From Myxococcaceae bacterium (lineage in GTDB: Bacteria > Myxococcota > Myxococcia > Myxococcales > Myxococcaceae), in the NCBI GenBank assembly GCA_004173515.1, contig SECN01000017.1, positions 1 to 52,286 of the forward strand: a DNA stretch of 52,286 bases. The letters run 5' to 3'. Within the stretch, counting starts at the first letter, position 1; each line of letters begins with the position of its first letter. The translations under genes were made by a program, and so were the position numbers. This document shows positions 43,754 through 52,286 of this stretch, in pieces. Under the pieces are notes generated by a model, which worked only from the letters and a program-made list of their open reading frames with translations, was not told the DNA's origin and searched no databases.

Positions 43754-44668
43754 ATGATGCGAACGAACTGGATGACGTGGTCCCCTGCCCTGCTGGTGTC
43801 CGCGACCCTGCTGCTGGCCGCGTGCGGTGGAAGCCCGGTGGAGGAGTCCACCCCGGAGGTGTCTGGGATTGGAACGGTGGAGGGCGAGGCGAACTCGCCC
43901 ATCTACGATCGGGCGCGGGCCTACGCGGCGGCCAATCCCAAGCGTGACGGAGGTTCCTGGAACCAGTGGTGCGGTTCGCTGATGGTCCGCTTCGGGCAGC
44001 TCCCCGACTCCGCGGTGCGGCCCACCGCCATCGAGGCCTACCGGGCGTCGAAGATCGTCTCCACGAATGCGTCGACGGCGCTGATTGGCGCGTTCCACTG
44101 GTGGGACATCGGGTCGGCGGGGCACGTGGGCGCGGACCTGAACGGCGGCGGCGGCACGGTCTTCATGGCGACCTACAACCTGTCGCAGTCATGGGGGGAT
44201 GCGATTGGCGTCAACAGCGTCTCCGGCTACACGTCGAAGACGGGCGCGCGCTACCTGGGCTGGTCCATGGACTACGCGGGCGGCCGCATCGCGGGGGGCG
44301 GCGGTTCACCGGGCGGCAGCCTGCCGCAGACGTCCACGGAGTTCGACGGCATCCCGGGTGAAATCTATTACAAGCGCATCCAGACGGTGGGCCAGCGCGA
44401 CTTCGGCTACACGGGCCCCATCGATGGGGTGACGGGTGCGAACACGGAGAAGATCCGCGTGCGCATCACCGCGCGCGAGCTGAACAACCGGGGCGGGCCC
44501 CGCACGTCCGCGCAGGAGGATGGCATCCCCGGCTCCATCTACTGGACCCGCGTGCAGACTGTGGGCCGCGGCTTCGGCTACACGGGCCCCATCGACGGCG
44601 TTCCCGGACCCGCGACCTACAAGGCCGAACACCGCATCTGCGGCTACGCCGTGAACCGGGCGTTCTGA
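43754..44668 (+). CDS. Lipoprotein with CHAP-like domain and two peptidoglycan-binding-like repeats
   Basis: 304 residues; lipobox LLLAAC with GGSP. Residues about 45-180 look like an amidase/CHAP-type domain (WNQWCGSLMVRFGQLPDSAV, GAFHWWDIGSAGHVGADLNG), with Cys and His in the expected order. The C-terminus has two copies of a repeat of about 43 residues: DGIPGEIYYKRIQTVGQRDF then GYTGPIDGV, and DGIPGSIYWTRVQTVGRGF then GYTGPIDGV. The GPIDGVxGxxT pattern resembles peptidoglycan-binding PG_binding_1 units. It could cleave or bind cell wall of self or prey. Catalytic identity is inferred. Confidence 0.75.
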   Translation: MMRTNWMTWSPALLVSATLLLAACGGSPVEESTPEVSGIGTVEGEANSPIYDRARAYAAANPKRDGGSWNQWCGSLMVRFGQLPDSAVRPTAIEAYRASKIVSTNASTALIGAFHWWDIGSAGHVGADLNGGGGTVFMATYNLSQSWGDAIGVNSVSGYTSKTGARYLGWSMDYAGGRIAGGGGSPGGSLPQTSTEFDGIPGEIYYKRIQTVGQRDFGYTGPIDGVTGANTEKIRVRITARELNNRGGPRTSAQEDGIPGSIYWTRVQTVGRGFGYTGPIDGVPGPATYKAEHRICGYAVNRAF

Positions 44669-44788
44669 CCTGGCGGGTGGCCTGACGGCGCGGTGCGTGA
44701 CGCCGCGTCGAAAAGGCCCGCACGGCCACCGTCGCCATTCGCACAGACGTCGGTTAGCGTGCGGCCCTCTCCATGGAAGAGGGGGCCC

Positions 44789-46866
44789 ATGCGCGTCGTA
44801 CCGTCCATCCTGGAATCCGTCACGGTTCATGCCGAAGGAGCGCTGTGCACGCGCGCGTTCGTGCTGTCCCCTGAGCAGGGCCACCTGCCCGACAAGGTCC
44901 GCATCCAGGGCCTGCCCCTGGCCCTGCGCACCCACACCCTGCGAGCCCGGGTCGTGGAAGGCCCGTCCGGCCTGCTCGTGCGCGACCTGCGCCCCGCCTT
45001 CGAGGTGCGGCTGCCGTCGGAGTCGGACCTGCCCGCGGAGCAGCACGCGCTCGAAGCCGCGGAGGCCGCGCTGTCCGACGTGCATGGTCGGCTGGATCGC
45101 GTGCGCGTGGAGCTGGAGGCGATGCAGCGACTGACGCCCGTCTTCCCGCCCGCGCGCAAGGGCCAGCCTCCAAGAGAGGCGCCCCTGAGCGCGATGTTGT
45201 CGCTGGCGGGCTTCGTGGATTCGGAGATGGCGGCCCTGCTTTCCCAGCGGCTGGAGCTGGAGCGACAGCATCGGGACGCCACGGCGGAGGTGGAGCTGCG
45301 CCGCCGCCGCGTCCAGGAGCTGTCCTCCGCGCTCAGCGGCGACCGGGCCCAGTTGTTCCGCGCGGCGCAACTGACGCTGTCCGGGCCCCTCCCCGCGAAC
45401 ACGGATGCGCGCCTGGTGCTGGAGTACGCCGTGTCGGGCGCGCGCTGGGTGCCCACGTATGATCTGCGCCTGCCGCGCACGCTGGAGGAAGGCACGCTGC
45501 GCATGCGCGCCGCCGTGCTCCAGCGCACCGGAGAGGACTGGACGGGGGTGCGGCTGTCCGTCTCCACCGCGGACCTGGAGCGCAGGGCGGAGGTGCCGGA
45601 GCTCAAGTCGCTGCGCATCGGGCGCAGCCAGCCTCCCCCGGCGCGCTCGGGATGGCGCGAGGCCGCCCCGGGCCTGGACGAGCTGTTCGCGGGCTACGAC
45701 GCGGTGGGGGCCCCGCCGGCCACGGCCCTCCTGATGCCCGAGCCCATTCTCCCGCAGATGCCGAAGGACGATGCCTTCGACGAGGGAGGCGCGCCCGAGG
45801 CCGACGAGGACTCCTACGAGGAGGAGTCTTCCTTTGGCGGCGCGCCTGGCGCCCCGCCCCGCCCGGTGGCGGCCGCGCCCTCCATGTCCATGCCTCCGCC
45901 GCCCCCGAGGCGCCCGGGAGCCCCCAGGGTGGGCGGCCATGGGACGTCCGCCCCGCGTGGCGGGAGCGCCACCGGGGAGATCGCCATCCCGCAGGAGGTG
46001 ATGCGGAACATGGCCCCCTCGCCCAAGGGGGGCCGGATGATGGAGCGCGCCAAGAAGCGCAAGGCCGAGGTGGCCTTCGACGACGCGCCGATGGCGGACA
46101 TGTCGATGCCCGCGGAGAAGGAGTTCGCGGAGGACGGCCTGGAGCCCGCGGAGGGGCTGCTCGACTACGAATCGCTGACGCTCGCCCCTCCTGGAGCCCC
46201 GGCGCACCGAGGTCGGCTGCGGCCCCGCCCGGCGCACGTCACGCAGGCGATGCTGGCCCTGTCGGCGGTGCGCGTGCAGGTGGACGTGGTGAGCCTCGTG
46301 GCGGTGGCCATGGCGAGCGCCGACGCCGTGAACGTGCTGTCGCCGCCCATCTGGGCCGTGCCCCCGCGCGAATCCGCCCGGCACTTCGATGCGCGCTTCG
46401 ACGCGGAGGCGAACGCGGACGTGCCGTCCGACGGCGCGTGGCACACCGTGCCCATGTTGACGCTGCCGGTGGAGTTCAAGGCCGAGTACGTGAGCGTGCC
46501 CTCCGTGGAGCCGCGCGTCTTCCGCACGGTGCGCCTGGACAACCCGACGCCCCACCCCCTGCTCGCGGGCCCGGTGGACGTGACGTTGGAGGATGAATTC
46601 CTGATGACCTCCCCCGCCCCGTGACCATCGCGGTCTCCGAGCGCGTGGGCGCAGTGCCGGAATCCCAGAAGGACATCAAGGTCGAGGAGACGGAGGTCGT
46701 GCCGCCCTGGCACAAGCCCACGCCCATCCCGGGCGAGGCGGCGGTGGAGGGTGAGCGCGTCTGGCGCGTGAACATTCCCGCCGGAGAGAAGCGCTCGCTG
46801 AAGGCCACGTGGATCGTGAAGCTGCCCGCCAGCAAGATGCTGCTCGGCGGAAACCGGAGGACGTGA
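44789..46866 (+). pseudogene. DUF4139 (MuiA-like) protein, disrupted near its C-terminus
   Basis: The main frame runs 44789-46624 (611 residues): N-terminal DUF4140-like ESVTVHAEGALCTRAFVL, a coiled-coil arm (about 75-190), the domain entry LTLSGPLPANTDARLVLEY, GEDWTGVRLSVSTADL, a long Pro/Ala/acidic insert (about 305-450), and DUF4139 up to LAGPVDVTLEDEFLMTSP. It then stops at 46622-46624. The C-terminal piece, TIAVSERVGAVPESQKDIKV and on to LLGGNRRT, continues in another frame to 46866. Comparison with the intact paralogue next door shows that about 55 residues between LMTSP and TIAVSERV are missing, so this is a deletion with frameshift. The family role is unclear (named for a mucoidy inhibitor). 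Confidence 0.85.
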
Positions 46867-48425
46867 TGCGCACTTCCATCTTGCTGCCCCTGGTCAAGGT
46901 GACGGTCCTGGAAGACCGGGCCCTCATCGAACGAAGCGGAGAGGTGACGGTGCCGCAAGGCGCCTCCCGGCTGGTCGTGGACGGCCTGCCGGCGGTGGCG
47001 GTGGACCGCTCGCTCCAGGCGAAGCTCACGGGCGGGATGGTGACGCAGGCCGGCCTGCGCCGCTCGATGCGCGCCGTGCTTCCCGAAGCGCTGCGGGAGC
47101 AGCACACGGAGCTGGCCCGCCGAGCGTTCGAACATGAGCAGGCGATGGAGCTGGCCCACGCGGAGGTGCGGCGCCTGGAGGTGAAGCGGGGCCTGATGCA
47201 GGCCGCGCGCGCGGACGTGCTGCGCGCCATCGCCGAGCGCACCGGCGCGGGCGAGGCGGACCCCGCGCGGTGGAAGGAACAGCTCGCCACGCTTCGCCAG
47301 GAGCAGACGGCGGCGGACGACGCGCTCCGGCAGGCCCGGCGCCACGAGGCCCGCCTCCAGCGCCAGCACCAGCAGGAGACCCGCGACATCCTGTCCCGCA
47401 CGGAGCGGCCGGAGCCGACGCTGGACGTGCGCGCGGAACTGGACGTGAGCCACGCGGCCGGAGGCACGGCGACCCTGACGCTCACGTACCTGGTGCCCTG
47501 CGCGGCCTGGCGCCCGGCCTACCGCGCGGCGCTGCGCTCCACGCCGGAGGCTTCGACGGTGACGTTGGAGTGCGAAGCCGTCGTCTGGCAGAACACGGGC
47601 GAGGCCTGGAAGGACGTGACGCTGGCGTTCTCCACGGCGCGGCCCACGCTGGGCGCCACGCCGCCCCGGCTCCAGGACGACTGGCTGTCCCTGCGCGACA
47701 AGACGGTGCGCGAGAAGCAGGTCGTGGACGTGTCCATCCGCGAGGAGGCACTCCAGACGACCGGCGAGGGCGGGACGACGAAGGCCGCGGATGCGCTGCC
47801 CGGCATGGACGACGGCGGCGAGCCGGTGACGCTGGCGGCGACCCACAAGGCCACGGTGCCCTCGGACGGCGAGGCCCACCGCGTGGCGCTGTTCGTCTTC
47901 ACCTCCCCCGCCAGCTCGGAGCTGGTGGCCTGTCCGGAGCAGTCTCCGCTGGTGCACCGGGTGGCGAGGTTCGACAACACCGGGCCGGCGGTGCTGCTCG
48001 CGGGGCCCGTGGATCTGGTGCGTGAGAAGGGCTACGTGGGCCGGGCGCAGTTGAAGTTCTCCGGCCGGGGCGAGCGGGTGAAGCTGGGCTTCGGCAGCGA
48101 GGACTCGCTGCGCGTGTCGCGGCAGGTGGACGTGGGCGAGGACGTCGCGCGCATCACCGGCCGGCGCACGCGCACGCAGCGGGTGAAGCTGTTCATCTCC
48201 AACATGGGTGCGAAGCCGGCGGATCTGGCGGTGGAGGAGCGCATGCCGGTGTCGGAGGTGGAGGCGGTGGAGGTGGCGCTGCTCAAGGACGCCACGAAGC
48301 CCGCGCCCACGAAGGTGAGCGAGGAAGGCATCGTGCGCTTCCAGATGAACCTGCCGCCGCGCTCACGCCAGACGGTGGCCTTCGGCTTCACGGTGTCCAG
48401 CGCCGCGAAGGTGTCCGGCCTGTAG
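46866..48425 (+). CDS. DUF4139 (mucoidy inhibitor MuiA-like) protein, intact
   Basis: 519 residues; ATG 46866 shares one base with the stop of the upstream paralogue's tail (TGATG). N-terminal VTVLEDRALIERSGEVTVPQ, a coiled-coil arm (about 85-175), LTYLVPCAAWRPAYRAAL (domain entry), GEAWKDVTLAFSTARP and then DUF4139 with LLAGPVDLVREKGYVGRAQL, VKLFISNMGAKPADLAVEER and closing FQMNLPPRSRQTVAFGFTV. It shows no signal peptide. The family occurs as tandem pairs, as here. Biochemistry is unknown; a link to exopolysaccharide or envelope control comes only from the family name. Confidence 0.85.
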   Translation: MRTSILLPLVKVTVLEDRALIERSGEVTVPQGASRLVVDGLPAVAVDRSLQAKLTGGMVTQAGLRRSMRAVLPEALREQHTELARRAFEHEQAMELAHAEVRRLEVKRGLMQAARADVLRAIAERTGAGEADPARWKEQLATLRQEQTAADDALRQARRHEARLQRQHQQETRDILSRTERPEPTLDVRAELDVSHAAGGTATLTLTYLVPCAAWRPAYRAALRSTPEASTVTLECEAVVWQNTGEAWKDVTLAFSTARPTLGATPPRLQDDWLSLRDKTVREKQVVDVSIREEALQTTGEGGTTKAADALPGMDDGGEPVTLAATHKATVPSDGEAHRVALFVFTSPASSELVACPEQSPLVHRVARFDNTGPAVLLAGPVDLVREKGYVGRAQLKFSGRGERVKLGFGSEDSLRVSRQVDVGEDVARITGRRTRTQRVKLFISNMGAKPADLAVEERMPVSEVEAVEVALLKDATKPAPTKVSEEGIVRFQMNLPPRSRQTVAFGFTVSSAAKVSGL

Positions 48426-48460
48426 TTCCTGGCGTCCGTCACGCGGAAGGCGCGCCTCCC

Positions 48461-49015
48461 TCACTTCGAAGGTTGGAGCGCCACCACGCGGACGTCGACG
48501 TCCTTGCAGGCGGAGTCCTTGCAGATGCCATTGAGCCACGCCTCGCCCTTGCCAAACATCACCCCCTTGGCATTGACGAAGAGGTCGGCGTAGTGCTGCC
48601 CGGTGATGGCCTGGGCGATGGCGGGCGTGACGATGGCGTCGTAGCGGGCGATGAAGGCCTTGGCATTGGCGATCCTCACCTTCTTGCCGCCGATGTTCGC
48701 GGTGAAGGGATACGCGACCATCGCGGCGACCGCGCTGGCATCGTGCGCGGACACGGCCTGCTGCAACGACGCGACGGCCTGTTCGTACTTCGAAGGGTTG
48801 CCCAGCACGGTGTCGATGCGAGCGTTGACCTCGGCATGATCATCCGTGGCGGCAGGCGTCCCGGAATCGACCAGAGCGGCGGCAGGCGGTTCCACGCGGG
48901 GCGCGGCGACTGCCTCCGTGGGTGTCGTCCGCGCGGGTGGCACCGGAGGCTCGGAACGCTGACAAGCGGTCAACGACGCGATGACCAGCCATCCTCCTAC
49001 GATGTGTCCTTGCAT
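48461..49015 (-). CDS. Hypothetical lipoprotein
   Basis: 184 residues. Lipobox VIASLTAC, then a Pro/Ala/Thr linker (about 20-60) and a small alpha/beta domain: IDTVLGNPSKYEQAVASLQQ, AVAAMVAYPFTANIGGKKVR, FIARYDAIVTPAIAQAIT, VNAKGVMFGKGEAWLNGICK, VDVRVVALQPSK. The domain has an NTF2/SnoaL-like feel but is not assigned. It overlaps by about 19 bases the open frame of the truncated monooxygenase upstream. Probably envelope-anchored. Confidence 0.75.
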   Translation of the reverse strand: MQGHIVGGWLVIASLTACQRSEPPVPPARTTPTEAVAAPRVEPPAAALVDSGTPAATDDHAEVNARIDTVLGNPSKYEQAVASLQQAVSAHDASAVAAMVAYPFTANIGGKKVRIANAKAFIARYDAIVTPAIAQAITGQHYADLFVNAKGVMFGKGEAWLNGICKDSACKDVDVRVVALQPSK

Positions 49016-49160
49016 CCACGCCCCCGGCCTGGGACTTCGGTCCCTGGCAATCCGGACAGGCTATCCGGGCCGAAAGGACCGTTCGGCGTCAGGCCTGGCG
49101 ATTCGCGGTGAAACGTGGAGTCGTGACCGAAGGGAGCGTTGACTGACGGACGGGTACGCA

Positions 49161-49440
49161 CGCCCACGTCCACGCGGGTGAGCCGCGCTCTCTTCGCGTC
49201 CAACACGACGGTCTGCTCCGGCCGGGCCCCTTCCGCCACGACCGCGTCGCACAGGCCGATGCGGCGCAGGGCGAGCGAAGCGTTCATCTGCACGATGAGG
49301 CCCGCGCCCACCTGTCGCAGCGCGTCCGCGCTTTCGAGGACGGTGGCGCGCAGACCCGCGCGGTGGAGGGCGCACGCCAGCGTGAGTCCTCCAATGCCAG
49401 CCCCCGAAATGAGGATGTGTCGCGCGGAGGGCGGAACCAT
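49161..49440 (-). pseudogene. N-terminal fragment of an FAD-dependent monooxygenase
   Basis: The first about 93 residues are a normal flavoprotein start: ILISGAGIGGLTLACALHRA (FAD-binding GxGxxG), TVLESADALRQVGAGLIVQM, and DAVVAEGARPEQTVVLDAKR. The sequence then turns into low-complexity, unrelated residues (PNGPFGPDSLSGLPG) and stops at 48997. The remaining 270 or so residues of the family, including the second FAD motif, are absent. It is a truncated gene. It lies between the lipoprotein and the RNase Z-like gene on the same strand. Confidence 0.8.
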
Positions 49441-49471
49441 GGCTGCCTTTCAGGAAGGCAGGCGCGAGAGG

Positions 49472-50320
49472 TCACCCGAACCAGCGGCCGGAGTCCGGCG
49501 CGAAGACTCGCACACGCTCCCAGAGCGATATGGGCAGGCGGGCCTTGAGGGTCGCGTGGACCTGCGCGGGGCTGTAAGCCTGACTGAAATGCATCAGGAC
49601 CAGGGCCTCGTTCTGGAAGCGGTCGGCCATGGAGGCGATCTCCTCCAGGTGGATGTGGGCGCGCTCCTGCGCATCGCGCACGGTGCGCTCCGCGTCGATG
49701 AACGTACATTCGAGGATGAGCACGCGACTGTCGAAGAGGGACGGCTGGCGCTCCAGCACGTTGGACAGCGTGTCGGTGCAGTAGGCCAGCTCCAGCCGTT
49801 CGACTTCATCGAAGAGGGGCTCACCGGCCTGGCGACGGCGGCCAATCTCCGCCGGTGGCAGCTCGCGGAACTCCGGCTTGAGCTTGGAGACGCGGCGGAT
49901 GAACTGGTAGCCCAGCGAGGGCACGGGGTGGTGCGTGCGAAAGGCACGCACCCACAGGTCCTGCTGGAGTTTGACGGTCTCACCTGGGCGCATGGGGACG
50001 GTGTGGATGTCCGCCTTCATGCGATGCAGGCGCCCCAGCGCGGCGATGGCTTCCTGGACGGGGGCTTCGATCTCCGCGGGGAGGTAGACCTGCGGCGGGC
50101 CCTTGCCCACCAGCGCACGGATGCCCAGCAGCGAGCCCAACGCGCTGGCGTGGTCCGCATGGCCGTGGCTCAGGAAGATGCGGTCGGTGCCGGCGAAGGA
50201 GCGGATGGGGATGCCGGCATCCAGCAGCACGCCCAGCTCCGGCACCAGGAGCGACGTGTACACGCCACCCACGGAGACACCGCGCACGGTATAGGGTCCT
50301 GCCTGCACCTCGGTCAGCAT
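49472..50320 (-). CDS. MBL-fold hydrolase, RNase Z-like
   Basis: 282 residues. The metallo-beta-lactamase metal motif is intact: IFLSHGHADHASALGSL (HxHxDH), with further ligands at RAFRTHHPVPSLGYQF, LAYCTDTLS (Asp) and VLMHFSQAYS (His). The order and the YQF/GY and CTDT blocks are typical of RNase Z/ElaC-like phosphodiesterases, which cut pre-tRNA 3' ends; without the full exosite it may instead be a related hydrolase. It follows the flavin fragment in the opposite reading sense to the toxin cassette beside it. Confidence 0.85.
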   Translation of the reverse strand: MLTEVQAGPYTVRGVSVGGVYTSLLVPELGVLLDAGIPIRSFAGTDRIFLSHGHADHASALGSLLGIRALVGKGPPQVYLPAEIEAPVQEAIAALGRLHRMKADIHTVPMRPGETVKLQQDLWVRAFRTHHPVPSLGYQFIRRVSKLKPEFRELPPAEIGRRRQAGEPLFDEVERLELAYCTDTLSNVLERQPSLFDSRVLILECTFIDAERTVRDAQERAHIHLEEIASMADRFQNEALVLMHFSQAYSPAQVHATLKARLPISLWERVRVFAPDSGRWFG

Positions 50321-50358
50321 GCGGCGAAGCTTATGCGGACTCTGGAAGGAAGGCGCTC

Positions 50359-50838
50359 GTGAGTTGGAAGCCGCTGTGGACGGTGGGACTCGCGGTGCTG
50401 TTCCAGGGCTGCGGAGGGAAGGGTCAGCTCAGGCTCGACTCCGCGACAAGCGCCTGCCGGACCCAACCCGCTGAGAAGTTGGATGAACTCCGGCCGGGGA
50501 GATTCAGCATCGAGCCCACCTACCAGTATGACCAAGACAGCGAGAAGACGACTTGGTTGTCACAAGACAAGGTGGACAGTATCCGGCGCGACGGGGACTT
50601 CTTCGAATTGAAAGGATCCCTCGTCCCCGATGTGGTGCTTCATGAGGGACATCCATTGAAGATCCAGGCTGCATTCGACTTCAAGTTTCCTTGTATTGAC
50701 CTCTCGGTTTGGCCCAAGTGGCGCGACTACCCTCAAGGGCATCCCTACGAAGGAAGCAGCCAGCGCGACATGTACATCAAGGCGTTCCGGACGCAATCCG
50801 TCTTTCGTGTCTCTCCCTGGCTGGGAGTGGGGCCCTGA
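50359..50838 (+). CDS. Lipoprotein toxin candidate (SitA-like), cassette 2, shortened
   Basis: 159 residues from GTG 50359. Lipobox VLFQGC with GGKGQ. The C-terminal module aligns with cassette 1: RPGRFSIEPTYQYD, SLVPDVVLHEGHPLKIQAAF, DFKFPCIDLS, SQRDMYIKAF, FRVSPWLGVGP. The D-x-K core (DFKFPC) is kept. The helical N-terminal region present in cassette 1 (about 100 residues) is missing: CRTQPAEKLDELRPGRF joins signal to toxin module directly. The ancestral gene was therefore either shorter or internally deleted. A DUF3396-like immunity gene follows after 2 bases. Confidence 0.72.
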   Translation: MSWKPLWTVGLAVLFQGCGGKGQLRLDSATSACRTQPAEKLDELRPGRFSIEPTYQYDQDSEKTTWLSQDKVDSIRRDGDFFELKGSLVPDVVLHEGHPLKIQAAFDFKFPCIDLSVWPKWRDYPQGHPYEGSSQRDMYIKAFRTQSVFRVSPWLGVGP

Positions 50839-50840
50839 CC

Positions 50841-51713
50841 ATGGAAATTCCGAGGATGCACGTCACGCGAAACGGCAGAGCACTTACTCAAGAAAGCATC
50901 TGCATCTGCTTCTATTTCTCCAAATCCACTGCGAATGTATCAAGCGACGTCCTGGAATCACTGCGTGCCTTTCTTGAAACCGTCGGGATGCAGGCCCTCA
51001 CGCTCTATGCCAACGAAGACGGGGAGTGGTGCGACCTGGACGATGACGGAAGGGAAATCATTCGCGTAAAAATCCTGCGCCCGATCCGCACGCACGTTGC
51101 GCTCACAAACGACAGGCCGTATCCCGATAAATATGAATTCAACTATGACGGCAAGGATCTCAACAGCCCGATGTTTCGTCGTAACCCGAAAGCAGTCACA
51201 GCCGTTCAATTCATTCTTCCCACAGCATGGCTGAAGTCACACGGCCCTCAACGGGTCCGGGACCTGGCGCTCACGCTGGCCTCGCGGCTGCCCTTCAACT
51301 CAGGACATGCGGGGCTCTCCGCGACGGGCCCCCTGGACGGGGCCACCATCATGGAGAGTCTCGTCCCCCAACTGGTCCAGCACCCAGGCGTCGACGTCAT
51401 GGATCTGCTGCTCACCGCCTATGACATCGGCACCCGCTTGCGCGTCCCGCACTGGATGACATTCATTGGCGATCCCGCCCTGAGCGAAATGGGAGGCACG
51501 AACTTCCTGCGCTCCCAACTCCATACCCCTGGCACCACCGTGGAGTCCCTGGACGCGTCCCGGGCCGTCGTCACCCTGGGCCCGGCTCCGGAACCCGGAG
51601 GCCCCGACCAGCCTCTGCCCGCGTACCGGGAGCTGGCCCGCGTCCTGGAACCCTGGGCCTTCCATCCCCCCCAGGGCCCACCGGGCTTCCCCGCCGCGAC
51701 CTTCCAACAGTAG
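50841..51713 (+). CDS. DUF3396-like immunity protein, cassette 2
   Basis: 290 residues from ATG 50841. It shares block order with the protein at 40595-41500: ALTQESICICFYFSKSTANV, LTLYANEDGEWCDLDDDGRE, NSPMFRRNPKAVTAVQFILP, LALTLASRLPFNSGHAGLSA, PHWMTFIGDPALSEMGGTNF, LARVLEPWAFHP. Surface loops differ strongly, as expected for specificity toward a different toxin. It is leaderless and cytoplasmic. The less GC-biased first half (50850-51230) differs from the second, suggesting recombination within the gene. Confidence 0.8.
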   Translation: MEIPRMHVTRNGRALTQESICICFYFSKSTANVSSDVLESLRAFLETVGMQALTLYANEDGEWCDLDDDGREIIRVKILRPIRTHVALTNDRPYPDKYEFNYDGKDLNSPMFRRNPKAVTAVQFILPTAWLKSHGPQRVRDLALTLASRLPFNSGHAGLSATGPLDGATIMESLVPQLVQHPGVDVMDLLLTAYDIGTRLRVPHWMTFIGDPALSEMGGTNFLRSQLHTPGTTVESLDASRAVVTLGPAPEPGGPDQPLPAYRELARVLEPWAFHPPQGPPGFPAATFQQ

Positions 51714-51716
51714 GAC

Positions 51717-51744
51717 CGCCGGTTCCTCGACGACTGAACCGGCG
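51717..51744. terminator. Hairpin terminator
   Basis: CGCCGGTTC (51717-51725) pairs with GAACCGGCG (51736-51744) around a 10-base loop, right after the immunity gene and before the convergent flavin oxidoreductase. Confidence 0.7.
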
Positions 51745-51759
51745 TCCCCACGTCCAACC

Positions 51760-52286
<527 letters not shown>

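Overview
The window is high-GC DNA (third codon positions almost all G or C) with many lipoproteins, secreted proteins and stand-alone regulators. It looks like a predatory, social myxobacterium (Myxococcota, Myxococcus/Corallococcus-like). This is inferred from content: RCC1-repeat lipoproteins, tandem MACPF proteins, lipoprotein-toxin/immunity pairs and many signal-II lipoproteins. No rRNA, tRNA or CRISPR array was seen.

Layout. 0-8.5 kb: an ECF sigma/anti-sigma pair, lipoproteins, a DgcN-like DUF1611 protein, a shortened YebC, a broken DUF2339 membrane protein, a patatin-like lipase, an alkyltransferase-like DNA repair protein and a VanY-type peptidase. 8.6-20.9 kb: mostly exported or predatory functions, namely a CxxCH lipoprotein, two alpha/beta hydrolases, two tandem MACPF proteins, a degenerate cold-shock protein and a large thermolysin-type protease with Ig-like repeats. 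21-31 kb: a LytS/LytTR two-component pair, a DUF3592 protein, a coupled TROVE-like/vWA plus ARPP-like pair, and a 14-repeat RCC1 lipoprotein. 31-36.4 kb: a TetR regulator divergent from an FAD monooxygenase with an obvious palindromic operator, a MarR-protoglobin-thioredoxin-fold operon, a Nudix hydrolase and a DHFR-like protein. 36.6-43.7 kb: a coupled hydroxyacyl-CoA dehydrogenase/JAB unit, a DODA-type dioxygenase, a toxin/immunity cassette, a decayed mosaic copy of the dehydrogenase-JAB locus and a secreted HExxH protein. 43.7-52.3 kb: a CHAP-like lipoprotein, two DUF4139 (MuiA-like) proteins of which one is broken, a truncated flavin monooxygenase, an RNase Z-like protein, a second toxin/immunity cassette and an edge-truncated Old Yellow Enzyme.

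Two themes stand out. First, several genes carry clean internal losses (sigma region 2, the YebC core, DUF2339, DUF4139, the dehydrogenase-JAB copy). This suggests either frequent microhomology deletion in this genome or an assembly problem. Second, there are compact coupled gene sets that look like functional units: the Cys4-MarR/protoglobin/CPGC operon, the TROVE-vWA/ARPP-like pair, and the two lipoprotein-toxin/immunity cassettes that flank the decayed duplication. All functional calls come from reading the sequence; no database search was run.
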